From a virus: a DNA stretch of 64,000 nt. The DNA lies in the IMG/VR virus record IMGVR_UViG_3300037520_002383, positions 18,925 through 82,924 of that record. The stretch is one strand, 5' to 3'. Positions 1-8,014 of the stretch are shown in pieces. How positions within the stretch are numbered: the first letter of the stretch is position 1; each line of letters opens with the position of its first letter. The translations under genes and the position numbers were made by a program. The notes under the pieces were generated by a model. It saw only the letters and a list, made by a program, of their open reading frames with translations, searched no databases and was not told the DNA's origin.

Positions 1-228
1 TCTGGCGGCCGCCGCAATATGGCCACGGGATGTTGGGTGATTGCGCAGCCGCGCCTCAACCGCCATCCGCATGATCAAAACACGGGGATGGCGATCGCCA
101 TTCGTTTGCCCGAAAACTACCTGTCATTGGAAGAAGCCACGCAACAGGCGACGTTGCTTGTACGTCTACAGCCACTACTGTTGCAGATCGTCAACGACTA
201 CCAAGATTTTCGAATCAAGGACGACTAA
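1..228 (+). CDS. Hypothetical protein, possibly 5'-truncated by the window edge
   Basis: Short protein of unknown function. The frame is open from base 1, so the gene may begin outside the window. The first ATG inside is at 19, giving 69 residues. The middle has an enzyme- or restriction-like small-domain look (AIAIRLP, then a helix with QQATLLVRLQ) but no motif I can name. Its TAA stop overlaps the ATG of the aminotransferase gene (TAATG), so the two are probably translationally coupled and may be functionally linked. Confidence 0.6.
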   Translation, partial: SGGRRNMATGCWVIAQPRLNRHPHDQNTGMAIAIRLPENYLSLEEATQQATLLVRLQPLLLQIVNDYQDFRIKDD

Positions 229-1205
229 TGAAAACCGACATGCTCCTGGCCAAAAGCGATGAACCGGGGGTCATCAATCTCGCCGTCGGCGAACCCGGCT
301 GTCTTCAAGACGCATTCAGCCTCTACGGACTATACGAATCCACCGACTTTATGCCAAAACAGTCATATCCGCCGTTGGCCGGTACACAGCCTCTGCTGGA
401 GGAGTTACGCCAACTGCACCCCCGAAGCCATATTGTAGTAGCCGTTGGCGCAAAACACGCCCTTCTCGCCGCCATCTACGCCTATCGCCTGATCAGGGCC
501 TCCGGCAACAGCCACATGACCGTTGTCCATCGCGCCCCCTACTGGCCCAGCCACAAGACGCTGGCGGAGTTCGTTGGCTGCTCCTTTGTCGCCAGCAGAC
601 CAGGCGCCGTCAACGAGATCCGCGTCAACACCAGCCCCAACAACCCCGACGGATCCATCGACCACACGCCCTGTGACATCTGGGATGCTGCCTATGCCCA
701 CGAAGTATACGGCTTTGACGCCAAGGACACGCCACTGCATGAAACCGCCGTCTACAGCGCCGCAAAGCTGTTTGGTATGTCCGGCGATCGCGTCGGCTGG
801 CTGGTTACATCCAATCCCGAAGTCGCCAGGATTGCCGCCGCCTATGTCGAGTCAACCACCAGCGGCGTCTCGATCTACAGTCAGCAGCGCGTTGCCGATG
901 TTCTGTGGCGGATCCATGAACACCCCCAGACGGCACAGGCGGCATACGAATACGCTAGTGGGCGTATGCGAGAAAACGCCTTGGATCTTGAGAATGTTTT
1001 GGATCAGGTGATCTTCTTCAACCGCGGCATGTTTGCGTGGCTCAAGGTCGACGAGGCCCTGCGTCGTCGCTTCGCCGCCGCCAAGGTCCGCTACCTGCCC
1101 GGCGAGGCCTGCGGCAAGCGGGGGTGGGCGCGCATCAACCTCGGCGCCAGCGATTTTATCTTCGATGCCGCTATCGTGAAGTTGACCAAGACACAAATGG
1201 CTTGA
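228..1205 (+). CDS. PLP-dependent class I/II aminotransferase-like protein
   Basis: Fold-type I PLP enzyme, 325 residues, shorter than the usual ~390. Visible motifs in order are NTSPNNPDG (about 134-142, substrate/PLP loop), DAAYAHEVYG (153-162, cofactor Asp and Tyr), SAAKLFGMSGDRVG (177-190, with K180 as predicted Schiff-base lysine and R187 as phosphate ligand) and ARINLG near 306 (carboxylate-binding Arg). All catalytic landmarks are present, so activity is plausible. The start is fixed by the overlap with the upstream stop. Substrate is unknown. In a phage it could serve amino acid or modified-nucleotide chemistry, which is inference only. Confidence 0.85.
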   Translation: MKTDMLLAKSDEPGVINLAVGEPGCLQDAFSLYGLYESTDFMPKQSYPPLAGTQPLLEELRQLHPRSHIVVAVGAKHALLAAIYAYRLIRASGNSHMTVVHRAPYWPSHKTLAEFVGCSFVASRPGAVNEIRVNTSPNNPDGSIDHTPCDIWDAAYAHEVYGFDAKDTPLHETAVYSAAKLFGMSGDRVGWLVTSNPEVARIAAAYVESTTSGVSIYSQQRVADVLWRIHEHPQTAQAAYEYASGRMRENALDLENVLDQVIFFNRGMFAWLKVDEALRRRFAAAKVRYLPGEACGKRGWARINLGASDFIFDAAIVKLTKTQMA

Positions 1206-1230
1206 CGACCGCCGCAGTCTCCTGTAGGCT
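1202..1230 (+). promoter_or_regulatory. Sigma70-like promoter, leaderless type
   Basis: TTGACG at 1202-1207, 17-bp spacer, TAGGCT at 1225-1230; the next gene's ATG is 7 nt further on (1238), where transcription should start. The -35 overlaps the stop codon of the aminotransferase gene. Confidence 0.8.
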
Positions 1231-1237
1231 GCGTGAC

Positions 1238-1486
1238 ATGAACACCACCAAGACCCTCGCCATCACCCAGTTCATTAGCGGCATCAAGGCCGAGGCCGTC
1301 CGTCGCATCCACGACGGCGCCATCGCCCTCATCGTCACGCGCCCCGCCGGCAACGGCATGGTTGACATTCATCAGGTGCCGTTCATGTCCGCCGACAGGG
1401 GAATGCAGGCCTACTACGATCTCGTCCAGTCCATCCGCAAGATGGAAGACGAGTTGATGCTGAGCAAGCGTCCGGAGGTTGTGTGA
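1238..1486 (+). CDS. Small hypothetical protein (leaderless start)
   Basis: 82-residue protein of unknown function starting MNTTKT. The frame is open further upstream, but the ATG at 1238 lies 7 nt after a TAGGCT -10 box and has no Shine-Dalgarno site, so it is the likely start on a leaderless transcript. It contains an RRIHDGAIALIV strand-helix element. It overlaps the next gene by 4 nt (GTGA), so it heads a four-gene coupled run to 2377. Confidence 0.8.
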   Translation: MNTTKTLAITQFISGIKAEAVRRIHDGAIALIVTRPAGNGMVDIHQVPFMSADRGMQAYYDLVQSIRKMEDELMLSKRPEVV

Positions 1487-1725
1487 AGAGAGTCGGCCAC
1501 TGCTTCATTGACAGCCGTGACGGCATCCGTCGCAACGAATACGAAATCCTGCGCGGAATCTACGGAGGGCTCTTCATTCGCTACATCGGCTACCGCCAAG
1601 GCGATCTGATTGTTGGGTTGCCACTCGCCGGCCCCAACGCCGCCCATATGCAGGTATTGCTTCATTATGAAGAACACCGCGGTCTGTTGTCTGATATCAC
1701 ATTTTTCGAAGAGGAAAAGCCATGA
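1483..1725 (+). CDS. Small hypothetical protein
   Basis: 80-residue protein with a GTG start overlapping the previous stop. A GGAGG Shine-Dalgarno at about 1474-1478 supports this start. The sequence has alternating hydrophobic stretches (GGLFIRYIGYRQGDLIVGLPL) consistent with a small beta-rich fold. It ends in an ATGA overlap with the next gene. Function not recognised. Confidence 0.78.
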   Translation: MKRVGHCFIDSRDGIRRNEYEILRGIYGGLFIRYIGYRQGDLIVGLPLAGPNAAHMQVLLHYEEHRGLLSDITFFEEEKP

Positions 1726-2189
1726 CGCAAGCGCAAGTTGATACTTTCAAGATCATCAAGGATGAAATCAATCTGCAGTCGGTTATTGCCGTCGTAGATC
1801 GATATCCAGAGGGTATTACACAGCGACAGGTTTTTGAAGTCATCTATCGAGGGCGGCCGTTGATGGCCACAGAGATCGGCGCCCTGTACCAGCTGGTGTC
1901 TCGCAATCTCTCGCTGGCGGCCAAAGAAGGGTTCTTGGACGACAGCGAGAGTATCCGCGTTGGCCGTGGGCGGCGCACTCTTTATCGTGTACCGGCTCAG
2001 CCGCTGCCGCCGCGAAAGACGAAGACGCAGAAGCTGCGGGAAGAAAACCTGAGACTTCAGCTCATCATTCAGCAGATGCGAGAGGATCAAGAAAAACAGC
2101 TGCTGAATCTCAAGGCAACGGCTGTAGAACTCGAATCCCTGTCCCGCAGCCTCAACACCATCAACTTCAACACCGCCTACGACGGATGA
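1722..2189 (+). CDS. Probable winged-helix DNA-binding protein with coiled coil
   Basis: 155 residues. Residues about 20-85 look like a winged helix: helices around ITQRQVFEVIY, and a wing-like basic turn RVGRGRRTLYRV. A basic linker (PPRKTKTQKLREE) is followed by a coiled coil from about 100 to 150 (LRLQLIIQQMREDQEKQL). The arrangement suggests a dimeric DNA-binding regulator, but no family is recognised. Both ends overlap neighbours by ATGA, so it is co-translated with the small genes around it. Confidence 0.7.
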   Translation: MTQAQVDTFKIIKDEINLQSVIAVVDRYPEGITQRQVFEVIYRGRPLMATEIGALYQLVSRNLSLAAKEGFLDDSESIRVGRGRRTLYRVPAQPLPPRKTKTQKLREENLRLQLIIQQMREDQEKQLLNLKATAVELESLSRSLNTINFNTAYDG

Positions 2190-2377
2190 GGCACGCCATG
2201 TTTCTGAATCCCGATCTCTGCGAGATTCTTCGACCCTTCACTTTCACTGACGTCTTCGCGGGTTGCCGCGAACTGACGCAAATGACCGAAGCCTATGACG
2301 TTGAAACGGGCCTGGGCGATGCCATTATAAATGGCGCCGCTGCCGTCATCTGCCCCGAAGACGTCTGCCCGGCTTGA
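2186..2377 (+). CDS. Small hypothetical protein
   Basis: 63 residues, last gene of the 1238-2377 transcription unit. Start at the ATGA overlap (2186); a second ATG at 2198 is possible. It has four cysteines including a C-terminal ICPEDVCPA, without a clear zinc-binding spacing. A strong terminator follows 9 nt after its stop. Confidence 0.7.
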   Translation: MRHAMFLNPDLCEILRPFTFTDVFAGCRELTQMTEAYDVETGLGDAIINGAAAVICPEDVCPA

Positions 2378-2385
2378 GTTTCACT

Positions 2386-2426
2386 AAATGCGGCAGTTGC
2401 ACACTACAGTCAACTGCCGCATTTTA
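2386..2426 (+). terminator. Rho-independent terminator
   Basis: A 14-bp perfect inverted repeat (2386-2399 with 2411-2424; core GCGGCAGTTG) has an 11-nt loop and a T-rich 3' side. It ends the 1238-2377 operon and, since it begins with an A-rich flank, could work in both directions. Confidence 0.85.
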
Positions 2427-2440
2427 TTCAACTCGCCCTC

Positions 2441-2470
2441 TTGACAGCCGCCTACGTCGCGTTTTAGGAT
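2441..2470 (+). promoter_or_regulatory. Sigma70-like promoter, leadered type
   Basis: TTGACA at 2441-2446, 18-bp spacer, TAGGAT at 2465-2470. Here the start codon is 19 nt after the -10, leaving room for an AAGGAGA Shine-Dalgarno. Confidence 0.8.
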
Positions 2471-2489
2471 GACGAGCAAGGAGACGACC

Positions 2490-2912
2490 ATGAACAAGAT
2501 CACTACCTGCCTGCCTCTGAACGACAACAACGGCAATAGCGTCATCAACGCCGTCAATACCGTTACCGATACCTTTGGCGCCATTGCGCAACAACTGACG
2601 GGCTTGCCGGGGAATGGGCTGTGGCGGAATCAAGCAGGGGTCGTGTTCAGTGACCCCGTGTTGGTGCTTACCGCCGTATTGCCCGAGGCAGCTGATGTCA
2701 ATCAAGCCCGAGCCTTGGCGGAGGCCGCACTTCTTCGCTATAAGGCAGAAGCGGCTCAGGAATCGGTAGTCATGGCCATCAACGACGATGGCATCTCCGG
2801 TGCCGTCGATGATTTACTGGCGGCGCACGGAGGCTGCACGCAGGTGACCATGGATGCAGAAGGCAATGACGTCGACATCGCCTTCTCCTTCAGCGCCCCC
2901 ATTTTCCTCTAG
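2490..2912 (+). CDS. Hypothetical protein
   Basis: 140 residues starting MNKITT. The ATG at 2490 has an AAGGAGA Shine-Dalgarno. The earlier in-frame ATG at 2469 lies inside the -10 box and cannot be the start. N-terminal half polar (NDNNGNSVINAVNTV), middle an alanine-rich helix (ARALAEAALLRYKAEAAQ). Its stop overlaps the convergent minus-strand gene by 4 bases (CTAG serves both stops). Function unknown. Confidence 0.8.
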   Translation: MNKITTCLPLNDNNGNSVINAVNTVTDTFGAIAQQLTGLPGNGLWRNQAGVVFSDPVLVLTAVLPEAADVNQARALAEAALLRYKAEAAQESVVMAINDDGISGAVDDLLAAHGGCTQVTMDAEGNDVDIAFSFSAPIFL

Positions 2913-5026
2913 TCTTCGTTTCTTTCGACGGTCACGCCGTCATACACCCTGAAGCCAACGGCGTCGGCATCCTCCGGCGCCTTGTCTTTGGGCTCTTCGT
3001 GTTGCGGACCACCGCTAGCCAGATATGTATCGCTGCCCATGCCAAACTTCCAGCCCGGCCTATCGTCCTCTAAAATCACTTCGGGAGTATCAATCATATA
3101 CACATTGTCGTAGCTACCGACGTCATCAGACGCCGTGCTGATGCCGCTCGATACCAATAGCTCAGTGGTAAATGATCTCATTCCAACGCCCTGAATGCCA
3201 CCTGAGTGATTGATCTGTTCGATGTGATAGATGCCGCCATCATACTCAATATTTGACCCCACACAGATGGGTTCTTGGATTCCCGTGAGCGTCAGGGATC
3301 CACTGAATCGTAGGTGTTGGGTTGTCACGAGATCGGCCATCAATGCAGTATAGTAGCCGGCTGGAGAATGGTCCAACCTAGCGAAGTTGGCGACATTCAT
3401 GTTCGTGCTCAGGCCCTTAGTGTATACGCTCAGGCCGTTGCGTTCAATGTCCTTGCGATCGACAAACGGCGGCGCCAAAACATACAGGGCGTTTTCATTC
3501 ATGTATGCGGAGTTGGAGGCTAAGGTAATGTCGGTTGCCGGCAAATGAATGTAGTTGAAGCGCACGGCGTCGCTTGATCCCAGGTTTTCCGTCTCCACAA
3601 GTTTCGGAGAAATCACCCATCGCGGCAAATCGACGAAAGCCGTCTGTCCGGTCTTGATGTTGGTGCCGGCAGTGGAGTTGTGATTGTCAAAGTATCGGCT
3701 GCTGAAGGGGGACTGTCGTGCAACGATCGTGGGGCGCACACAGCCATCAGACCCAACGTGCAAAGTCGTGTAAATCTCATTGATGGGCGCATTGAGATAG
3801 GTGCCGAGTATCCGCCAGATCGGGGCCTCATTGAAGTCCAGCGCCTGAGGCACATAGAGCCCCTCCAGGAAGTTGTCGTCGCCGACCACCGGCACCAGCC
3901 CGCTTTCAGCCGGCACTACACCGGCTTGGCGCCGTACTACATTGTCGTTTGCGTAACTCTGCAGGCCAATGAAGGCATGGGAGATGTCGCTGAAGTTGTA
4001 GCCCTCGGGCGACTTGACGCCATTCAGCAAAACGCCGACCGTCTGCGGCACGGCTACGCGCACGCCGCCCGTGGGGCTGGCTGTGGCGATTTGGTTTTCG
4101 GTGGGGGTGCTGGGTCGTAGACCAAACGTCCACTTCTCTCCCAACCCCCGCCCCAAACAGGCATTGAGCAGTGTCGCCACGGCCTTACCGGCGGGGATCG
4201 CTCCCTGACCGCCGGCCAAAATAAAATCATTGACCCCAGAAGCATCTAGGATGAACTGCAGGTCGTTCTGACCATAGGCGCCGCGGAAGGCGGGATTGAA
4301 ATGCACCTTGTAGGCAACTTCCCGGAAGGAAATGGCCGAGATCGCGTATTGGCTGGTGACGATGCCGCTATCGGGACGGCGCGATCGATATCGGCGAACC
4401 GACGCAACGCGGCCCACAAACTTCAAACCGTCGTGAAAGGAGTTGCAGGCGTTCTTTTGCTTATTCAAGCCATCAAAAGACATGGCATCATTCAGCACCG
4501 CATCTCGATCCTTGACTTGACGCAGAATACTGCGAATGCGAATGTAGTCTTCGCGGTTATCGAAGGCCCAAAACATAATCCAATCGCCACCCGCGACCTT
4601 GCGGCGCCAATCTATGCCGGTATTGGATAACGACATCGTCAGGGTACCCTGAGGATTGGTTTTGGAGTGCGACGTCGACCACTGAAAGATTTCATGCTCC
4701 CAAAGTATCTTGGGGCCTTCTCTCATACCATCGATCGATGGCAATGAAATATCCTGCTTGTAGGCACTGTTCTGGTCCAGAATCCGCATGCGGTCTGCCG
4801 TGACGCGATAAAAGAAGGGGACCACCAGAGCCAGCCAATAGGGGGTGATCTGATGGCTGTCGCCGGAGTTGGGTTCGAGGACGTAACGGAAGGCCATTGG
4901 CGGACTCGCGGCAAGAGAAAAAGGAGCTGGGTTGAGAAGGTTTTGCCCCTTGACCTCATAGCCGGGGCCTGCTACAAGATTGCAGGTCGCGGGTCTTCTG
5001 CTACCAATCGAGGGAGTGAGTATCAT
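2909..5026 (-). CDS. Large virion protein, tail-hub/baseplate-like
   Basis: About 705 residues. The C-terminal third carries a late-control-D/tail-hub style segment (CVGSNIEYDGGIYHIEQINHS), typical of proteins that cap the tail tube and hold the spike. This is a resemblance, not a firm match. The middle reads like a beta-rich virion protein. The start is uncertain. An upstream Met at 5065 would overlap the divergent plus gene; the Met at 5026 shares a CATG with it; the Met at 4897 gives no overlap. No strong Shine-Dalgarno is seen at any of them. It stands alone on the minus strand between two plus-strand blocks. Confidence 0.65.
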   Translation of the reverse strand: MILTPSIGSRRPATCNLVAGPGYEVKGQNLLNPAPFSLAASPPMAFRYVLEPNSGDSHQITPYWLALVVPFFYRVTADRMRILDQNSAYKQDISLPSIDGMREGPKILWEHEIFQWSTSHSKTNPQGTLTMSLSNTGIDWRRKVAGGDWIMFWAFDNREDYIRIRSILRQVKDRDAVLNDAMSFDGLNKQKNACNSFHDGLKFVGRVASVRRYRSRRPDSGIVTSQYAISAISFREVAYKVHFNPAFRGAYGQNDLQFILDASGVNDFILAGGQGAIPAGKAVATLLNACLGRGLGEKWTFGLRPSTPTENQIATASPTGGVRVAVPQTVGVLLNGVKSPEGYNFSDISHAFIGLQSYANDNVVRRQAGVVPAESGLVPVVGDDNFLEGLYVPQALDFNEAPIWRILGTYLNAPINEIYTTLHVGSDGCVRPTIVARQSPFSSRYFDNHNSTAGTNIKTGQTAFVDLPRWVISPKLVETENLGSSDAVRFNYIHLPATDITLASNSAYMNENALYVLAPPFVDRKDIERNGLSVYTKGLSTNMNVANFARLDHSPAGYYTALMADLVTTQHLRFSGSLTLTGIQEPICVGSNIEYDGGIYHIEQINHSGGIQGVGMRSFTTELLVSSGISTASDDVGSYDNVYMIDTPEVILEDDRPGWKFGMGSDTYLASGGPQHEEPKDKAPEDADAVGFRVYDGVTVERNED

Positions 5027-5423
5027 GACAAACACGAAACCGCATGTGACTGACATCTGGTTCACGCAGCATTGCCAAGAACGACTGCGTAGCCGCTATC
5101 CGCGCGCCGGCATCCGCGGTGCCCAGTCGATTTACGAGGAGGGGCTGGTGCTGAGCGCCGAGCAGGCCCACACGCTGATGGTACGACACCCTGCGTCAAT
5201 GGAAGGACGCCAAATCAAGTATGTAATCGATGCCGGACTCACGGGTGTCTTTGTTCTCGTAGCAAAATACGGAGAGCTGGAGGGCATGCTGCCCTATAGT
5301 GCCGTTACCTTCAAGCGCCTGACCGTGGATCAGAGCCAGCTGGCTAGTCAGATTTTGGGAGTAGAGCCGCGGCAACCGCGTGTTGGTCGCCAGACCTCAG
5401 CCTACGAACAACACGTTGCCTGA
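5025..5423 (+). CDS. Hypothetical protein
   Basis: 132 residues starting MTNTKPHVTD, with a GAGGGAG Shine-Dalgarno at about 5010-5016. The N-terminal motif TQHCQERLRSRYP followed by a beta-rich segment (KYVIDAGLTGVFVLV) is seen in small phage and toxin-like proteins, but I cannot assign a function. It is the first gene of the long plus-strand block. Its ATG and the possible ATG of the divergent structural gene share the same CATG. Confidence 0.78.
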   Translation: MTNTKPHVTDIWFTQHCQERLRSRYPRAGIRGAQSIYEEGLVLSAEQAHTLMVRHPASMEGRQIKYVIDAGLTGVFVLVAKYGELEGMLPYSAVTFKRLTVDQSQLASQILGVEPRQPRVGRQTSAYEQHVA

Positions 5424-5432
5424 GGAGCCGCC

Positions 5433-5948
5433 ATGCCCCAACCGCGTCCCCGACGTCGCCGCAAGGGCGAGGAAACCTACTACCTGACCGTTACCAGAAA
5501 GCAGGCGCAGGTCATCCAGCAGGCCTGCGAGGTCATCATGCGGTTGGGGCTGGGTCAGCTGGACTACATCACTGATCACATCCACCACCTGCCGCGGCTG
5601 AAGACGCCGAAGCAGCCGCATGACGAGGCACAGATGCAGGAGTGGTATGCGGCTAACCGCCGCGTCCGCGACCTGTTGGATGCCGTAACCTTTGCCGCCA
5701 GTGGATGGCAACCCGGCACCAGTTACGGCATCGGCAGCCCCGAACTGCCACCTGAAGCCACCATCGCCGCCGACATCCGCGACGTCATCCGCCACCGACT
5801 GGCACACGACCGACTGCAGCCGGGCGAGAAACGTGGCTGGACGGTCGATTTCGATGACCCCATGCACTGGGGCGTCGAGCCGCTACTTGACATCCGCAGA
5901 CCCAAGACGAGGAAAAAGACCAGTGAAGAAAAAACAAAGCCATCGTGA
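5433..5948 (+). CDS. Conserved phage hypothetical protein
   Basis: 171 residues, GAGGAG Shine-Dalgarno before ATG 5433. The sequence matches the pattern of a common small phage protein: a helix LTVTRKQAQVIQQACEVIMR, then MRLGLGQLDYI, and a C-terminal AADIRDVIRHRLAHDR segment after a glycine-rich turn. Function of that family is unknown to me. N- and C-termini are strongly basic. The next gene starts within its 3' end. Confidence 0.8.
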   Translation: MPQPRPRRRRKGEETYYLTVTRKQAQVIQQACEVIMRLGLGQLDYITDHIHHLPRLKTPKQPHDEAQMQEWYAANRRVRDLLDAVTFAASGWQPGTSYGIGSPELPPEATIAADIRDVIRHRLAHDRLQPGEKRGWTVDFDDPMHWGVEPLLDIRRPKTRKKTSEEKTKPS

Positions 5949-6147
5949 AAAGTGTTTGGAAGCCGCTCAGGTCATCCGCGCCAAGAGGTATCCGGGAGTG
6001 CTGGACTTTGAGGCCCTTGAGGGGCTGAGCGCCGCCCGCACCCTCATCGCCCTCCTCGGCGTCATCGAGAAGCAGGGCGTTGAGATCAAGCGCCTGCAGC
6101 GTCAAATGGCGTCGATGGACAATCGCAAAAAGGCCAAGAAGACATGA
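5923..6147 (+). CDS. Small basic helical protein
   Basis: 74 residues. The GTG at 5923 has a GAGGAAA Shine-Dalgarno and starts VKKKQSHREK, overlapping the upstream gene by 26 nt. A longer open frame exists upstream but would lie wholly over that gene. The middle is one long amphipathic helix (ARTLIALLGVIEKQGVEIKRLQRQ), likely a coiled coil, and the C-terminus is very basic. Function unknown. Confidence 0.72.
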   Translation: MKKKQSHREKCLEAAQVIRAKRYPGVLDFEALEGLSAARTLIALLGVIEKQGVEIKRLQRQMASMDNRKKAKKT

Positions 6148-6548
6148 GTGGCATCCCTGACCCCTACCTCGTCCATCTTACGTTATCCGTTGTTCGCGTA
6201 GACCTACGCGGCATAACGCCGCAGGGCCTAGAAGCCTTTCTGAAGAGCCACGACTGGAAAGCCGAGGAACCAGAACGGAGGCTGTGGTGGGGTCTTGACG
6301 GCTCCCCCACCGGTGCCTTCCGTGTCTGGACCAAGGGCCAATGGGAGGTCATGGTGCCGCTGCGGTCATCTCATACCGACTATTGCCGCCGTGTCCATGA
6401 GGTGCTGTTACGCATAGCTCAGGCCATGAATGTGACCGCAGGGCAAGTTTACTTTGACACGCTGATACAGCACATGAGCGACACGGCAAAGGAAGATGAC
6501 TATGAATCACCGATGGTGGGAACTAATGGAAGCAATCAAAGACACTGA
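6144..6548 (+). CDS. Hypothetical protein
   Basis: 134 residues, ATGA overlap with the upstream gene. Segments LWWGLDGSPTGAFRVWTKGQWEVMVPLR suggest a small beta-rich fold with several Trp residues. The last ~46 nt overlap the next gene's start. Function not recognised. Confidence 0.78.
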   Translation: MSGIPDPYLVHLTLSVVRVDLRGITPQGLEAFLKSHDWKAEEPERRLWWGLDGSPTGAFRVWTKGQWEVMVPLRSSHTDYCRRVHEVLLRIAQAMNVTAGQVYFDTLIQHMSDTAKEDDYESPMVGTNGSNQRH

Positions 6549-6870
6549 ACTGCCTCATGGCGCACTGGCATCGGCGACGGTTTATCGGCCGCAAAAGAAA
6601 GCCATCAATCGTGAGTCAGTAGCCCTCATCGCCTATGTGGCGGCGAAGGCGGCGGGGGAAGCGGGGCTGACGCGCACCGAGTTCATCGATCTCTGTAATG
6701 ACGAGTTCAGCAAGGCCGTTCCGCCGCCACCGCCGCCGAAGCCGTCTGAAGACAAGGATTTCAGCGAGGCCGACATCGTCAAGGCTCTCAGCGGCATGAT
6801 GGCGCCGGCCGTAGCCAAGGCCGTCGTGTCGCGCCTGAAGAACAAAGAGGCGAAGGGAGCCGACAAGTGA
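6502..6870 (+). CDS. Hypothetical protein with proline tract
   Basis: 122 residues. The ATG at 6502 (MNHRWW) has an AAAGGAAG Shine-Dalgarno at 6488-6495, better placed than the in-frame ATG at 6496. A run of six prolines (about residues 75-80) separates an N-terminal helical part from a C-terminal amphipathic helix (IVKALSGMMAPAVAKAVVSRLKN). Co-translated with its neighbours. Function unknown. Confidence 0.75.
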   Translation: MNHRWWELMEAIKDTELPHGALASATVYRPQKKAINRESVALIAYVAAKAAGEAGLTRTEFIDLCNDEFSKAVPPPPPPKPSEDKDFSEADIVKALSGMMAPAVAKAVVSRLKNKEAKGADK

Positions 6871-7157
6871 CGTACCCCGTCGACACCGAGGCGCCCTTGG
6901 ATAAGACGCTGGAGCTGGAGGCAATCGCCAAGGACCACGCCAATGCCCTTGCCCTTTGCCCTCCGGGGCTGCTGAAGGCCTACGGCGCCTCGGTGTCGCC
7001 GCTTTCTGATGCCGTGGCGGCCATGGCCGAGGTCCACAGACACCACCGGGAGTGGTCGGTGAATAAAGAACGCCGCCACGCCGCTGAGAAGCAGCTGCTG
7101 CGGGAAGAGATCGCGGTGCTGAAGAAGATGCTTGACGAAGCCAGTGGTGGCCGATAG
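6867..7157 (+). CDS. Small helical protein
   Basis: 96 residues, GTG start overlapping the upstream TGA. Almost wholly helical and charged, with a C-terminal coiled-coil segment (KQLLREEIAVLKKMLDEAS). The promoter for the next gene lies within its last 30 bases. Function unknown. Confidence 0.74.
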   Translation: MTYPVDTEAPLDKTLELEAIAKDHANALALCPPGLLKAYGASVSPLSDAVAAMAEVHRHHREWSVNKERRHAAEKQLLREEIAVLKKMLDEASGGR

Positions 7158-7160
7158 AGT
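7132..7160 (+). promoter_or_regulatory. Sigma70-like promoter, leaderless type
   Basis: TTGACG 7132-7137, 17-bp spacer, TAGAGT 7155-7160, then 6 nt to the ATG at 7167. It is embedded in the 3' end of the upstream coding region. Confidence 0.75.
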
Positions 7161-7166
7161 GGGCGC

Positions 7167-7577
7167 ATGAACAACACCGCCGCCAAGAAAGTCGCCGTCA
7201 CCGTCGTCACCAAGGGCATGTTCGGCATCCGCGTCACCGAGGGCTGGCTGCTGGACCACGGCACCCGCAAGTGGGCGCAGTACGACGCCGCGCCGTTCGT
7301 GATCTTCGTCCCCAAGGGCAAGCGCAAGGCCGTTAGCTTCATCGAAGGCTATAACCCCTACATCGTGATCCTCGCCGGCCACAACCTCGGCCTTCAGAAG
7401 GCCGTTGACGACCAGTTCGTGACTGAAGCCGGCGCCACTGCTGGTGTCGTTGTCAGCCGTAGCCGCTACCTGTCTTGTGACCCCCGCTATTCGACCGACT
7501 TCAACGCCGCCTTGGCGGCTCGCAGCGACCTGACGGTCATCGCCGACTACCGCCGAGAGAAGCGGCTGGCGGCCTGA
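7167..7577 (+). CDS. Hypothetical protein (leaderless start)
   Basis: 136 residues starting MNNTAAKKVAV. No Shine-Dalgarno; the ATG sits 6 nt after a -10 box. Beta-strand-rich sequence (KVAVTVVTKGMFGIRVTEGW, PFVIFVPKGKRKAVSFIEGY) with one Cys. No family recognised. Confidence 0.8.
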   Translation: MNNTAAKKVAVTVVTKGMFGIRVTEGWLLDHGTRKWAQYDAAPFVIFVPKGKRKAVSFIEGYNPYIVILAGHNLGLQKAVDDQFVTEAGATAGVVVSRSRYLSCDPRYSTDFNAALAARSDLTVIADYRREKRLAA

Positions 7578-7664
7578 CTCTCAACTTAGCCCCCTACGGC
7601 AGCCGCTTGTTTAGGCGGCGAGCGGCTGCCGAGAATCCCCATACCGCCACTAGGAAGATGATCC

Positions 7665-7913
7665 ATGTCCAAGAAGAAGCTTGCTGTCGCCATTTTTGTT
7701 GTCTCCTCTGCCCTCGTCGCCCTCTTGTTCGCCTCCAAGGCCACGGAGCCTCAGGCGGCGGAGGCGGCCCCGGCAACGGCAGCCGTGACGCCAGTGGTCG
7801 ACGGCGGCCCGGCGATTGTCGCCGAGGGCGAAGGTGACCCGAAGCCCATGGAGGCTGCGGCTACTACGGCCGCGGCAACAGAGGCTGCGGCTACGACGAA
7901 TACACAAAAGTAA
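7665..7913 (+). CDS. Small exported or membrane-anchored Ala-rich protein
   Basis: 82 residues. An N-terminal Lys run followed by one hydrophobic segment (residues about 6-24, LAVAIFVVSSALVALLFAS) reads as an uncleaved signal anchor or a signal peptide. The rest is a low-complexity Ala/Thr/Glu/Pro tail expected to be outside the membrane. It could be a spanin-like or superinfection-related protein, but nothing proves it. The stop codon is inside the first arm of a terminator hairpin. Confidence 0.7.
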   Translation: MSKKKLAVAIFVVSSALVALLFASKATEPQAAEAAPATAAVTPVVDGGPAIVAEGEGDPKPMEAAATTAAATEAAATTNTQK

Positions 7914-7935
7914 ACTCTAAGTTTACTTTTGTGTA
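7901..7935 (+). terminator. Terminator hairpin 1 of a tandem pair
   Basis: 16-bp perfect inverted repeat, arms 7901-7916 and 7920-7935, with a 3-nt centre. It overlaps the last codons of the upstream gene. The arm ACAAAAGTAAAC gives U-rich RNA on the 3' side. Confidence 0.75.
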
Positions 7936-7943
7936 AGCAATCG

Positions 7944-7973
7944 GGGGCGCCGCAAGTCGGCGCCCCTTATTTT
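7944..7973 (+). terminator. Terminator hairpin 2 of a tandem pair
   Basis: 9-bp GC-rich stem (GGGGCGCCG at 7944-7952 with CGGCGCCCC at 7958-7966), 5-nt loop, followed by TTATTTT. A classic intrinsic terminator that insulates the next promoter. Confidence 0.85.
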
Positions 7974-7977
7974 ACCC

Positions 7978-8007
7978 TTGACACAGGCACCGGTTTCTGA
8001 CTAGGAT
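7978..8007 (+). promoter_or_regulatory. Sigma70-like promoter, leaderless type
   Basis: TTGACA 7978-7983, 18-bp spacer, TAGGAT 8002-8007, 7 nt to ATG 8015. Confidence 0.8.
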
Positions 8008-8014
8008 GACGCCC

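Noticed and set aside
6633-7382. 249-residue minus-strand frame
   Set aside because: Opposite three supported plus-strand genes and a promoter; GC-rich shadow.
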